This document shows positions 7,260-14,507 of a stretch of DNA of 16,508 nucleotides, in pieces (the stretch's first letter is position 1; every line of letters begins with the position of its first letter). Below the pieces are notes generated by a model. That model was not told where the DNA came from and ran no database searches. It worked only from the letters and a program-made list of their open reading frames with translations. The stretch spans positions 1-16,508 of the forward strand of contig JAGBEM010000157.1 of the NCBI GenBank assembly GCA_017936985.1. Reading direction: 5' to 3'. Made by a program: the position numbers and the translations under genes. Source of the stretch: Oscillospiraceae bacterium. Its GTDB lineage: Bacteria > Bacillota_A > Clostridia > Oscillospirales > Oscillospiraceae.

Positions 7260-9427
7260 TCATACCTTCTTGTATCTTTGCAGAATGCGGTTGAGCTGCT
7301 TCATGGCTGATTCATCGGCGCCTATCTGCTTGAGCAGGGAGACCAGCGTGATTCTCCCCATCATACGCTGCAAGGCGGGATTATCCTTTACCGTGCCCGC
7401 CACTTCGCCCCGGGCAGAAGCGGCCTTTGTAATCAGCTGATCGATGACCGCACCCGCCTCCGGGTGCTTACGGATGTCCGACAGCTTGTCGGCAATGGAG
7501 TAACAATCAGGGACGATATCCTCCTTGTCAAACCAGTTGATTACAGGAGCGGTTTTCCGGAAACGGTACTCCGGATTGGGCTGGGATACCTTTCGAACCC
7601 AGATCGCACTGTGACAGTCCCCGGCGGTTGCATGGATGGAGTGCTCCCCAGAGATGGGGACCTTGAACCTAAACACATGCTTTCCGGTCTGGGTCTCAAA
7701 GGGCCGTCCGTCCACGCTCAGGGTGACGGTTTTCTGATTGGAATAGACTGTAACTTCGGTTATATCCTCGGCCCGGTCCACATACCGTCCGCCCGCGACG
7801 TGAACAAAGGGATCGGTCTTGTTCCAGTAGGCTTTGTACAGGTAGAAGGCGTCCTTCTTGGTTTGGCGGTCGATGGTGACAAGGCCCTTCTGATTTTCGC
7901 CGTGCTTGCCGCCCTCGTCCCGTCCGTCGGCAGCAAAGTCGAAGATGTTCCATACATGGGTGGCCCACATCCAAGGACGCTGCTCGATCATCTCCAGCAT
8001 GTGCTCATGGTAGACGCACTGGTAGCTCTCGGTATAGTCGCCCTTTTCGGGAGCAAGAGACTGGTACTGAGGGTTGGCGTCTGCGCCGTACTCGCTCAGG
8101 CCGATGCACCGGTTTGGGAACTTGGCGTGGTACTCGTCAAAGAATTCGTCGTTCTGCTCCAGGTCGCCTACATACCAGCCAAAATACAGGTTGTAGCTGT
8201 TCACATCCGGAATCTCCAGAAGAGGACTGTCGATGTCCAGCATGAATACATTTGCCATGGTGGTGGGACGGGTGGGGTCCAGCTTGTGGCACAGATCATT
8301 CAGCGCCCGGTGGTTTTCTATCAGGGAATCATTGACGGGGCTGGCGGCGGTGATTTCGTTGCTCAGGCCCCAGACGGCGATGGACGGGTGGTTATAGCAC
8401 TGGACGATCAGCTCTTCCATTTGGGAAAGAGTGTTGGCCCGGCCGTTTTTCATGTGCATGGTGATATAGGGGATCTCGGCCCAGACGATGATGCCGTTTT
8501 CGTCGCACAGGTCGTAAAATTCCTGGGCATGCTGGTAGTGGGCCAGGCGCAGGGTGTTGGCCCCAGCTCCCGGATGATCTCCATATCCTGCTTGTGGTGC
8601 TCGCGGGTCAAAGCGTTGCCCACGCCCTTGCAGTCCTGGTGCCGGGCGCCACCCCGGAGGGGGTAGCTTCGGCCGTTCAGAATGAAGCCCTTTTGCGGAT
8701 CGATCTTGTAGTTCCGGCAGCCAAAGCGGGTGGAGACGAGGTCGCCGCTGGGCAGGGTGGCCGTGGCGGTGTATAGGTAGGGATCGTCCACACCGTCCCA
8801 CAGATGGACATTCTCAATGGTGAATTCCGCCTTGGCGTAACCATCCACGCTGGGGACGGTTTTGCTCTGCCCGTCCACGGTGACGGTCACTTCTTCCCCG
8901 TTCTGCCAGGTTTCCACGGTGAGGGCTGCGGATTTCGTTTCCAGGTTTACAATGGGGGTGACCTTGATGCCTGAGGTGCCACAGTAGCCCAGTTCAAAGT
9001 GGGAGGCAGGAACGATGATCAGGTTCACATCCCGGTACAGTCCGCCGTAGAAGGTGAAGTCCGCCTTCTGGGGATAGACCCGGTCGTTGCTGGAGTTGTC
9101 CACCCGAACCTCAACGGTGTTTTCGTCCTTTAATTCCGGAAGCTTGATCCGGAAGGTGCTGAAGCCGCCCTCGTGGTGGCAGAGGGCTTCCCCGTTGACC
9201 GAGACGTCCGCCGTATAGGCTGCGCCCTTGACTTCCAGCCAGGCTTCCTCGCCGGGATTCAGCGCAGGCTTGGGGAACTGCTTGGTGTAACGGCAGGCGC
9301 CCCGGTAGTAATCGTCGCCGCCGTCCTGGCCGTCTACTGCGTTCCAGGTGTGGGGCAGGGTGACGGGTTCGTCCTTTCCCTGCTTGGTAAAAAGCCAGCC
9401 CTCATTGAATGAAACAATTGTGCGCAT
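7260..9427 (-). pseudogene. GH2 beta-glycosidase (beta-galactosidase-like) with one-base frameshift
   Basis: Two overlapping frames make one GH2 protein of about 722 residues. The N-terminal frame (from ATG 9427, with an AGGAGG site) holds the sugar-binding domain (LPHTWNAVDGQDGGDDYYRG), an immunoglobulin-like domain and the barrel entry LRGGARHQDCKG. After IIRELG (about res. 289) it shifts; the other frame continues as ANTLRLAHYQHAQEFYDLC. The catalytic residues lie after the shift: acid/base E358 in VWGLSNEITA and nucleophile E446 in GLSEYGAD. The C-terminal helical tail ends QLNRILQRYKKV. The lesion is one missing base in the run of four C at 8561-8564 (G on the coding strand), so it may be a true mutation or a homopolymer sequencing error. 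No signal peptide. It heads the operon with TSUP and esterase, divergent from the AraC gene. Confidence 0.9.
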
Positions 9428-9455
9428 AAAATTTCCTCCTGAACGTTTGTATAAA

Positions 9456-9501
9456 TTGGCAATATCCAAAGGGTTTCCGGTATGATAAAATATCCTTATC
9501 A
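9456..9501 (+). promoter_or_regulatory. Divergent promoter region and possible operator between GH2 and AraC genes
   Basis: The 82-bp gap between the two divergent genes contains TTGGCA (9456-9461) and, 19 nt on, TATGAT (9481-9486) as a possible plus-strand promoter. An inverted repeat TGATAA-(7 nt)-TTATCA lies at 9483-9501, overlapping the -10 and just before the regulator start. This is where an autoregulatory or GH2-controlling site is expected. Spacing of 19 is not optimal and the assignment is tentative. Confidence 0.35.
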
Positions 9502-9509
9502 AAACAGTA

Positions 9510-10760
9510 GTGGTGCAGATGATGAAACAGGAACCATTTAAAGATTTGGTGAAACGCATGGGTGTAGAGGAATTCAAAGACCTGTTGTTATGCTGCGGCA
9601 ACATCTACCTCTGGAAATTAGACTCCGGCGGCAATTTGCTACAAAGCAACTGCCCCGACGAAGCGGTTTTGGGCACAGCGTTTGAACTGCTCGGCTGTAA
9701 ACAGCGCATCGTAGACTACGGCAGCAGCCACAGCCGCCCGATTTCGCTGAGAACCGTTCCCGGCCTGGTTTGGTATGCCGCTTTTGAGCGTGAGAACGGA
9801 GCGTTAAAGTTTATCTACGCGGTGGGGCCGGTATTTTACAATGACATCTCGGCAGCAGCGATTGAAAGCGGCATTCGGGGAATCTCAAAGGGCAAGATCA
9901 GCGCGGAATGGAATACCCATTTTCGGAACGCAATCCGGAATATTCCCCTGACGCAGTGCACCGTTATGATGCTCTTGGTCCTGATGCTCCACTACTGCAT
10001 TACAGGGGAGCGTCTTCAAATCTGTGATATCGACGCGGAGATCAATATCCCAATCCCAGAGATTTCACGAAAGCAGCCTTCCCACGACCGTTATCAGGTT
10101 TGGTCGGCGGAACAGGCCCTTCTGCAAGCCGTTCGGAACGGCGATCTGGATTATAAGCAGGCTTTGTCAGACGTTATGCGGCTGAGCACCGGTGTCAACG
10201 TGAACGGCAAATCCGCTCTGGCAAAGAGTAAGATTTCCATTATTGTGTTCGTATCCATCGTCTGCCGCGCGGCGGTGGAGGGAGGGCTGTCACCGGAAGA
10301 GGCCTATGGTTTGGGTGACAGCTATATTCAGATGGTGGAATCGATCGAAAACCCCTCCGATCTTGAGCCCCTTGCCATGTCCATGTATGATGATTTTGTA
10401 CGCAGAGTCCATAACAACCGGACCAACCCAAAGTATAGCCGAGAAATCCAGAAGTGCTGTGACTATATCGAAATGCATCTGGGTCAAAGGCTTACAGCGG
10501 AGGTGCTGGCGGAGCGGACGGGATATGCCATGTACTATCTGACGAAGAAGTTCAAAGAGGAAACCGGCTTCACCGTCCGGAATTATGCGAAATATGCCCG
10601 GATGGAACGGGCCAAAATTTTGCTCAGCAGCACAAAGCTGTCTGTTGAAGACATATCGGCTCAGTTGGGCTTCGGCTCCCGCAGCCATTTCAGCCGGGAA
10701 TTTCACGATATTGTAGGCAGCACGCCCATTGCGTATCGAAAGCGAAATACAAATGAATGA
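9510..10760 (+). CDS. AraC/XylS family transcriptional regulator
   Basis: A protein of up to 416 residues. The C-terminal ~105 residues are the AraC double helix-turn-helix domain: CCDYIEMHLGQRLTAEVLAE with GYAMYYLTKKFKEETG as the first motif, and LSVEDISAQLGFGSRSHFSREF with the closing GSTPIAYRKR as the second. The N-terminal ~300 residues are a Firmicutes-type sensor region with a GGLSPEEAYGLGDSYIQMVES segment often seen before this domain; its ligand is not known. The longest start is GTG 9510; ATG at 9519 or 9522 is equally possible since no clear ribosome binding site precedes any of them. It is divergent from the GH2-TSUP-esterase operon and probably controls it in response to the imported sugar. 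Confidence 0.92.
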   Translation: MVQMMKQEPFKDLVKRMGVEEFKDLLLCCGNIYLWKLDSGGNLLQSNCPDEAVLGTAFELLGCKQRIVDYGSSHSRPISLRTVPGLVWYAAFERENGALKFIYAVGPVFYNDISAAAIESGIRGISKGKISAEWNTHFRNAIRNIPLTQCTVMMLLVLMLHYCITGERLQICDIDAEINIPIPEISRKQPSHDRYQVWSAEQALLQAVRNGDLDYKQALSDVMRLSTGVNVNGKSALAKSKISIIVFVSIVCRAAVEGGLSPEEAYGLGDSYIQMVESIENPSDLEPLAMSMYDDFVRRVHNNRTNPKYSREIQKCCDYIEMHLGQRLTAEVLAERTGYAMYYLTKKFKEETGFTVRNYAKYARMERAKILLSSTKLSVEDISAQLGFGSRSHFSREFHDIVGSTPIAYRKRNTNE

Positions 10761-10781
10761 TACGAAATCGGCAGGCCATTT

Positions 10782-10808
10782 TACTATGAAAGCTCCGTAT
10801 TCATAGTA
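10782..10808. repeat. Short hairpin repeat, copy 1
   Basis: TACTATGAA (10782-10790) and TTCATAGTA (10800-10808) pair perfectly around a 9-nt loop, AGCTCCGTA. It begins 21 bp after the AraC stop codon and may also act as its 3' hairpin. A second copy lies at 11095-11121 with matched changes in both arms. Confidence 0.6.
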
Positions 10809-10970
10809 GGCAACCTCTAAAAACTACTTTTTGGTGTTTTGGGCGAGAGATTTTGTTCCAACAAAAGTTTTGGGAAGTCCGGAATACTTGGTGTATTGCG
10901 GACTTTTCAAAACGCATTGTTGGGGCAAAAGATCCGTTCAAAACCCAAAAGGGGAGTTTTTAGAGGTGCC
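10809..10970. repeat. Palindromic MITE-like element, copy A
   Basis: A 162-bp imperfect palindrome. The ends are GGCAACCTCTAAAAACT (10809 on) and AGTTTTTAGAGGTGCC (ending 10970), matching except for one extra base. Interior segments also pair: TTTTGTTCCAACA with TGTTGGGGCAAAA (two wobble pairs), and AGTCCGGAATAC with GTATTGCGGACT around the central loop TTGGT. It holds two boxes shared with the element at 11131-11299: GCGAGAGATTTT (10843-10854) and TTGGGGCAAAAGATCCG (10920-10936). There is no ORF. It starts directly at the end of the short hairpin copy 1. Confidence 0.65.
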
Positions 10971-11099
10971 CAGTAAATAATGGATTATAGTGCCAGCGTC
11001 TCGCCCCTGGCGGGGCAACCGACGCTGATGCACATAAATCCCCATGCACGAACTGCTTTCATGATTTATGGCGCAAGCATATTGCATGGGTATTTACTG
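10971..11099. repeat. Complex palindromic segment with crossing pairings
   Basis: Outer arms CAGTAAATA (10971-10979) and TATTTACTG (11091-11099) enclose several pairings. These are an AGCGTC/GACGCT hairpin with an inner CCCC/GGGG stem around 10996-11026, CATAAATC (11033-11040) with GATTTATG (11063-11070), and CCCATGCA (11041-11048) with TGCATGGG (11083-11090). The last two cross, so they form a pseudoknot or exclude each other. No ORF is supported. It may be a remnant of a transposable element or a structured RNA. Confidence 0.5.
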
Positions 11100-11123
11100 T
11101 GAAAGCTTCGCATTCACAGTAAA
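11093..11123. repeat. Short hairpin repeat, copy 2
   Basis: TACTGTGAA (11095-11103) pairs with TTCACAGTA (11113-11121) around the 9-nt loop AGCTTCGCA; two more A-T pairs extend the stem. Followed by AAAATTTTATT on the plus strand. Compared with copy 1, A-to-G in the left arm is matched by T-to-C in the right arm. Confidence 0.6.
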
Positions 11124-11130
11124 AATTTTA

Positions 11131-11299
11131 TTAAGGCAACACCGCATAATGGGGCAAGGAGATTCGGCGAGAGATTTTAACACAAGCGAAAGAATGGAAA
11201 ATGCGGGAATACTGGATGTATTTCCCATTTTTCATACTGCACGATTGGGGCAAAAGATCCGCCGAAGCCCGCTGTCCCCACCCAGCGGTGTTGCCTTAA
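11131..11299. repeat. Palindromic MITE-like element, copy C
   Basis: A 169-bp element with perfect 15-bp ends, TTAAGGCAACACCGC (11131-11145) and GCGGTGTTGCCTTAA (11285-11299). A central stem pairs AAAATGCGGGAATAC with GTATTTCCCATTTT around TGGAT. It shares GCGAGAGATTTT (11167-11178) and TTGGGGCAAAAGATCCG (11245-11261) with copy A at almost the same spacing (78 versus 77 nt). It stops one base short of the GH43 stop codon at 11301-11303, so it could end the GH43 message. Confidence 0.68.
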
Positions 11300-11300
11300 G

Positions 11301-12797
11301 TCAAGAATCGGCATGATTGGCTTCGGTTTCGTGAGATGAACTTCTTTGAAGGCAAATGGATTGAATGCTCAGTTCCTTGGATCCATGATAACGCAAAATC
11401 AGGGGCTGAATGCCAGACTGAAAACGGCATGGGATCTCCATCTCCATCCATGTGCGGGAGGGTTTGATCAAAGTAGGAATTTCTCCATGCTCCCCCAATA
11501 CGGTTATCTTTGCCCTTCCGCTGGTTTTGTAACGCAGAATCAGGACATACTCCCCCGCGGCTAGATGAAAGTATTTGTATACAATCCGGGCTCTATTGGT
11601 CGCGACAACGATCTGCTGTCCGTCTTCGCAGGTGATATGCGGGATCTTCGCACTGGAAACACCGTTTCCGATATGGGGCATTTTTCCGCCATACAGATTG
11701 CAGCAGATAGACGCCGGATATGTGCGGTTCGATTCCAATGGCCCGCAAAAACCCTGTGAAGTAATTTCCACTTGAGGAATCCTCCCGTCAGGCAGAATCT
11801 CAACAGGTTCCGCGCATGCCTGCCGGGAATAACCGCTTTTATGGGTGTTGCGGTGGTAGAAAACATACCATTTTCCGCGAATACACTCGATACTGCCGTG
11901 ATTGGTACCCGTGGCGTTCAGCCTGTCCCGATCTTTGCGGCCTTCATAGCCCACATCGCCATTGGAAACGATGGTTCCGCCGTAGGTAAAGTCTCGGTCC
12001 GGGTAAGCGCTTGTGGCATAGCAAAGCTCATGGCCCTTGATAGAGGAATAAATGAAATAATAGGTGCTCCCGAGCTTCCGGATTGAGCTTCCCTCAAAGA
12101 AAGGATGCTTTTCAAAGGAGGTTCCCTTCACACGACTGGGCATAACATGGATAGGCTGCGATTGAATCGTCAGCATATCATCCGCCAGCTCCACATGATT
12201 CGCGCCCATGACGCCATCCGGATCGGATTGGATTTCCTCCACACTTTTGCCAAACATATTGCTTTCCACCTTGTGGAAAATAGGATCCAACAGCTTTCCA
12301 CGCTCATGGAACGGATACCATGTGCCATAGTAGAGCCGAATGGTGCCATTGTCATTGATCAGCGCCGGATCAAAGGTGACGAATTTCAACATGGGGCTGC
12401 CATCTGGATTGCGAACACAGCCATAATATTCATAGTTTCCGTCGGGGGTATCGCAGACGGCAACGCTGATCTGCTGGCCGTAGCCGCCCACGCCTTTTTC
12501 GCCAGACATACAGTAATAGAGATAAAACCTGCCGTCATTGCCCTGCACCACATCGGGCGCATACATATATTTCAGCTTTTCGCCATACTGCGGGTCCTGA
12601 TCCGCGCGGTAAGATGTCCCTTTACAGCTCCAACTTTCCAAATTGTCCACCGGGGCGGACCAGAATTCATAGCTGAGCATACAGTAGGTGTCACCGCCGG
12701 CTTGATCATGGGAACCGAACAGATACACTCGGTCGCCAAACACATGAGGTTCCCCGTCCGCTATATAGGTATCCAGGGGTAAAAACGGATTTGCCAT
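11301..12797 (-). CDS. GH43 family glycoside hydrolase with C-terminal beta-sandwich domain
   Basis: A 498-residue inverting glycosidase of family GH43 (beta-xylosidase and alpha-L-arabinofuranosidase type). The five-bladed propeller shows the general base in YIADGEPHVFGDRVYLFGSH (D14), a conserved MYAPDVV, the pKa-modulating Asp in TFDPALINDNG (D143), and the acid Glu in HPFFEGSSIRK (E235). The last ~130 residues form a separate beta-rich domain resembling a CBM6-like sandwich. The start is ATG 12797, because homologues usually begin near NPFLPLDTYI; a GTG at 12833 adds 12 residues with no ribosome binding site. The binding site for 12797 is itself weak (AAAGGA, ~13 nt away). No signal peptide. 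It diverges from the GPH-esterase operon and probably cuts its imported oligosaccharides. Confidence 0.92.
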   Translation of the reverse strand: MANPFLPLDTYIADGEPHVFGDRVYLFGSHDQAGGDTYCMLSYEFWSAPVDNLESWSCKGTSYRADQDPQYGEKLKYMYAPDVVQGNDGRFYLYYCMSGEKGVGGYGQQISVAVCDTPDGNYEYYGCVRNPDGSPMLKFVTFDPALINDNGTIRLYYGTWYPFHERGKLLDPIFHKVESNMFGKSVEEIQSDPDGVMGANHVELADDMLTIQSQPIHVMPSRVKGTSFEKHPFFEGSSIRKLGSTYYFIYSSIKGHELCYATSAYPDRDFTYGGTIVSNGDVGYEGRKDRDRLNATGTNHGSIECIRGKWYVFYHRNTHKSGYSRQACAEPVEILPDGRIPQVEITSQGFCGPLESNRTYPASICCNLYGGKMPHIGNGVSSAKIPHITCEDGQQIVVATNRARIVYKYFHLAAGEYVLILRYKTSGRAKITVLGEHGEIPTLIKPSRTWMEMEIPCRFQSGIQPLILRYHGSKELSIQSICLQRSSSHETEANHADS

Positions 12798-12884
12798 ATT
12801 TCTCAACACATCCTTTCGTAAATAGCTTGACACGGTATATATTACGATATTCTCGCGGGTGTTGATATTTCAATCCTCGCTTTT

Positions 12885-12984
12885 TTGTGCTTTTTTTCAT
12901 CAATATACTTTATAATAGCTAATTTTGTCACGGAAAATCAAAATTAGGAATATATTTTTGATAAGGTGCACTTTATGATATACA
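12885..12984 (+). promoter_or_regulatory. Promoter and inverted-repeat operator upstream of the GPH operon
   Basis: The 237-bp gap between the divergent GH43 and GPH genes is AT-rich. TATAAT (12911-12916) is a consensus -10 for the plus strand; TTGTGC at 12885 is a poor -35 with a 20-nt spacer. Just after it lies a perfect inverted repeat, CTAATTTTG (12919-12927) and CAAAATTAG (12939-12947), spaced by 11 nt. A second candidate promoter is TTGATA (12958-12963) with TATACA (12979-12984). If the first promoter is used the repeat would be a repressor site; if the second, an activator site. No regulator gene is adjacent. Confidence 0.45.
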
Positions 12985-13034
12985 CAGCGGACGGATTCTC
13001 CCGCCCCCCGAAAAATGAATAGGAGGACTCTACT

Positions 13035-14507
13035 GTGAAATCTAAGGCACCTACCCAAACCGAGACCGACGGTGTTCAGTATCGCCGAGTCTCCAACGCA
13101 AGACTTGCGCTTGCGATGACCTCAGCGCTCTCTCTCGCTTGTTTCTTCTCCGCAATTGGCTATGTTAGCTATGCCGCCAACCTGGGCTTCGGGGTCACGA
13201 TGCTACTGGTCGGCACGATTATGACCGTCGCCCGCCTGTTTGACGGAATTACCGACCCTTTGATTTCCCTGCTGATTGACAAGGTCAACACCCGCTTCGG
13301 AAAGATCCGCCTTTTTATGATCATCGGCTGGGCCATTGAAGCTCTCTCTCTGCTGTGCCTTTACAACTGGTTCTGCGGCAAGGGGCACTCTGTGGGCGTG
13401 TTCATCCTGTTCTATTTTTTGTATTACATCGGCTATACGTTCCATAACATGGCGAACAATCTCATCTCCCCGGTCATCACCAACGATCCGAAGCAGCGCC
13501 CCATGGTAGGCGTTTTCACTACAATCTATAACTATGTGATTGCAATTGTCTTGTCCATGATCGTCTCTATGGTGCTGCTGCCCCAGTATGGAGATAACTA
13601 CACCGTGGGTCTTCTCTCGAAGACCGCGGTACTGTTCGTGGGTCTCTCGGCAGTCTTTACCGTTCTTGCAATAATTGGCGTATCCCCCATTGACAAGCCT
13701 GAAAATTTCACTTCCTCCCAGGGAAAAAGCCAGTCTATCAAGGGGAAGGATATGCTGGACCTGCTTAAAAACAACAAAGCGCTGCAGTGTTTCATTTTCG
13801 CCGCCACCTCGGATAAGCTGGCCATGAATATCGCGGGTCAGTCTGTGATCACCACGCTTCTCTACGGAATTATCATCGGTAATGTGCGTATCGGCGCGAT
13901 TATGAATATGGTCGCGATCTTCCCTGCTTTGATTTTCTCGGTGTTTGGCGGAAAATACACCGGAAAGCACGGCAGCGCCAAGGGCGTTGCATTCTGGAGC
14001 CGGGTCAGTATCTATGTAAACCTTGCCTTTGTGATTGTTCTGCTTTTCGCCGGAACGACCCCGATTGTTGCCTCTGCCCCCCTGCTGATCCTCTTTATCG
14101 TTTTGACGATGCTGCAAAACGGACTGAAGGTCGTGGTCAGCACCGCCACCACCTCTATGCTGGCAGATGTGGTGGACTATGAGGCATACCGCTCCGGAAG
14201 ATACATGCCCGGCGTTGTCGCGGGCGTCTACAGCCTGGTTGACAAGGTGGTGTCCTCCCTCGGCGCCGTGATCGCCACCTTCTGCATCTCTTTGATCGGA
14301 TATACGGCCACGATTCCCCAGCCCACCGACCCCAAGACGATGCCTGTTGTGATCATGGGAATCCTCGTTGTGTATGTCCTGCCGGTCCTCGGTTGGATCT
14401 GCACGCTGATCGCCATGAAAAAGACGCCCATCTCCAAGGAGAAGATGGTTGAGATCCAAAAAACAATTGGAGAGAGAAAGAAAAATGCTGAACAAATCGA
14501 CGCTTGA
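13035..14507 (+). CDS. GPH family sugar:cation symporter (MFS)
   Basis: A 490-residue membrane protein with twelve predicted helices of the glycoside-pentoside-hexuronide:cation symporter family (MelB/XynB-transporter type). Seen signatures include VARLFDGITDPLISLLIDKVNTRFGK (quoted in part: RLFDGITDPLISLLID), the family's conserved Asp-rich helix 2 and loop 2-3, and SMLADVVDYEAYRSGRYMPG in the second half. The start is GTG 13035, with AGGAGG eight bases upstream. It probably imports a xylo- or arabino-oligosaccharide or similar glycoside, driven by sodium or proton. It is the first gene of an operon, overlapping the next gene by 23 nt, and diverges from GH43. Confidence 0.93.
   Translation: MKSKAPTQTETDGVQYRRVSNARLALAMTSALSLACFFSAIGYVSYAANLGFGVTMLLVGTIMTVARLFDGITDPLISLLIDKVNTRFGKIRLFMIIGWAIEALSLLCLYNWFCGKGHSVGVFILFYFLYYIGYTFHNMANNLISPVITNDPKQRPMVGVFTTIYNYVIAIVLSMIVSMVLLPQYGDNYTVGLLSKTAVLFVGLSAVFTVLAIIGVSPIDKPENFTSSQGKSQSIKGKDMLDLLKNNKALQCFIFAATSDKLAMNIAGQSVITTLLYGIIIGNVRIGAIMNMVAIFPALIFSVFGGKYTGKHGSAKGVAFWSRVSIYVNLAFVIVLLFAGTTPIVASAPLLILFIVLTMLQNGLKVVVSTATTSMLADVVDYEAYRSGRYMPGVVAGVYSLVDKVVSSLGAVIATFCISLIGYTATIPQPTDPKTMPVVIMGILVVYVLPVLGWICTLIAMKKTPISKEKMVEIQKTIGERKKNAEQIDA

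Noticed and set aside
7464..8666. 400-codon plus-strand open frame opposite GH2
   Set aside because: It mirrors the GH2 codons, has no family features, and the sense strand carries both catalytic motifs.
10971..11123. Riboswitch or attenuator controlling a downstream gene
   Set aside because: The competing helices look switch-like, but the next gene (GH43) is on the opposite strand and converges, so there is no leader for it to control.
10809..11299. CRISPR array
   Set aside because: The repeats are long palindromes with two copies and no regular short repeat-spacer pattern.
13203..14495. 430-codon open frame antisense to the first GPH symporter
   Set aside because: Its composition (His, Asp, Gly and Arg rich, no recognisable domain) is that of a mirror frame of a membrane-protein gene, and it has no ribosome binding site.
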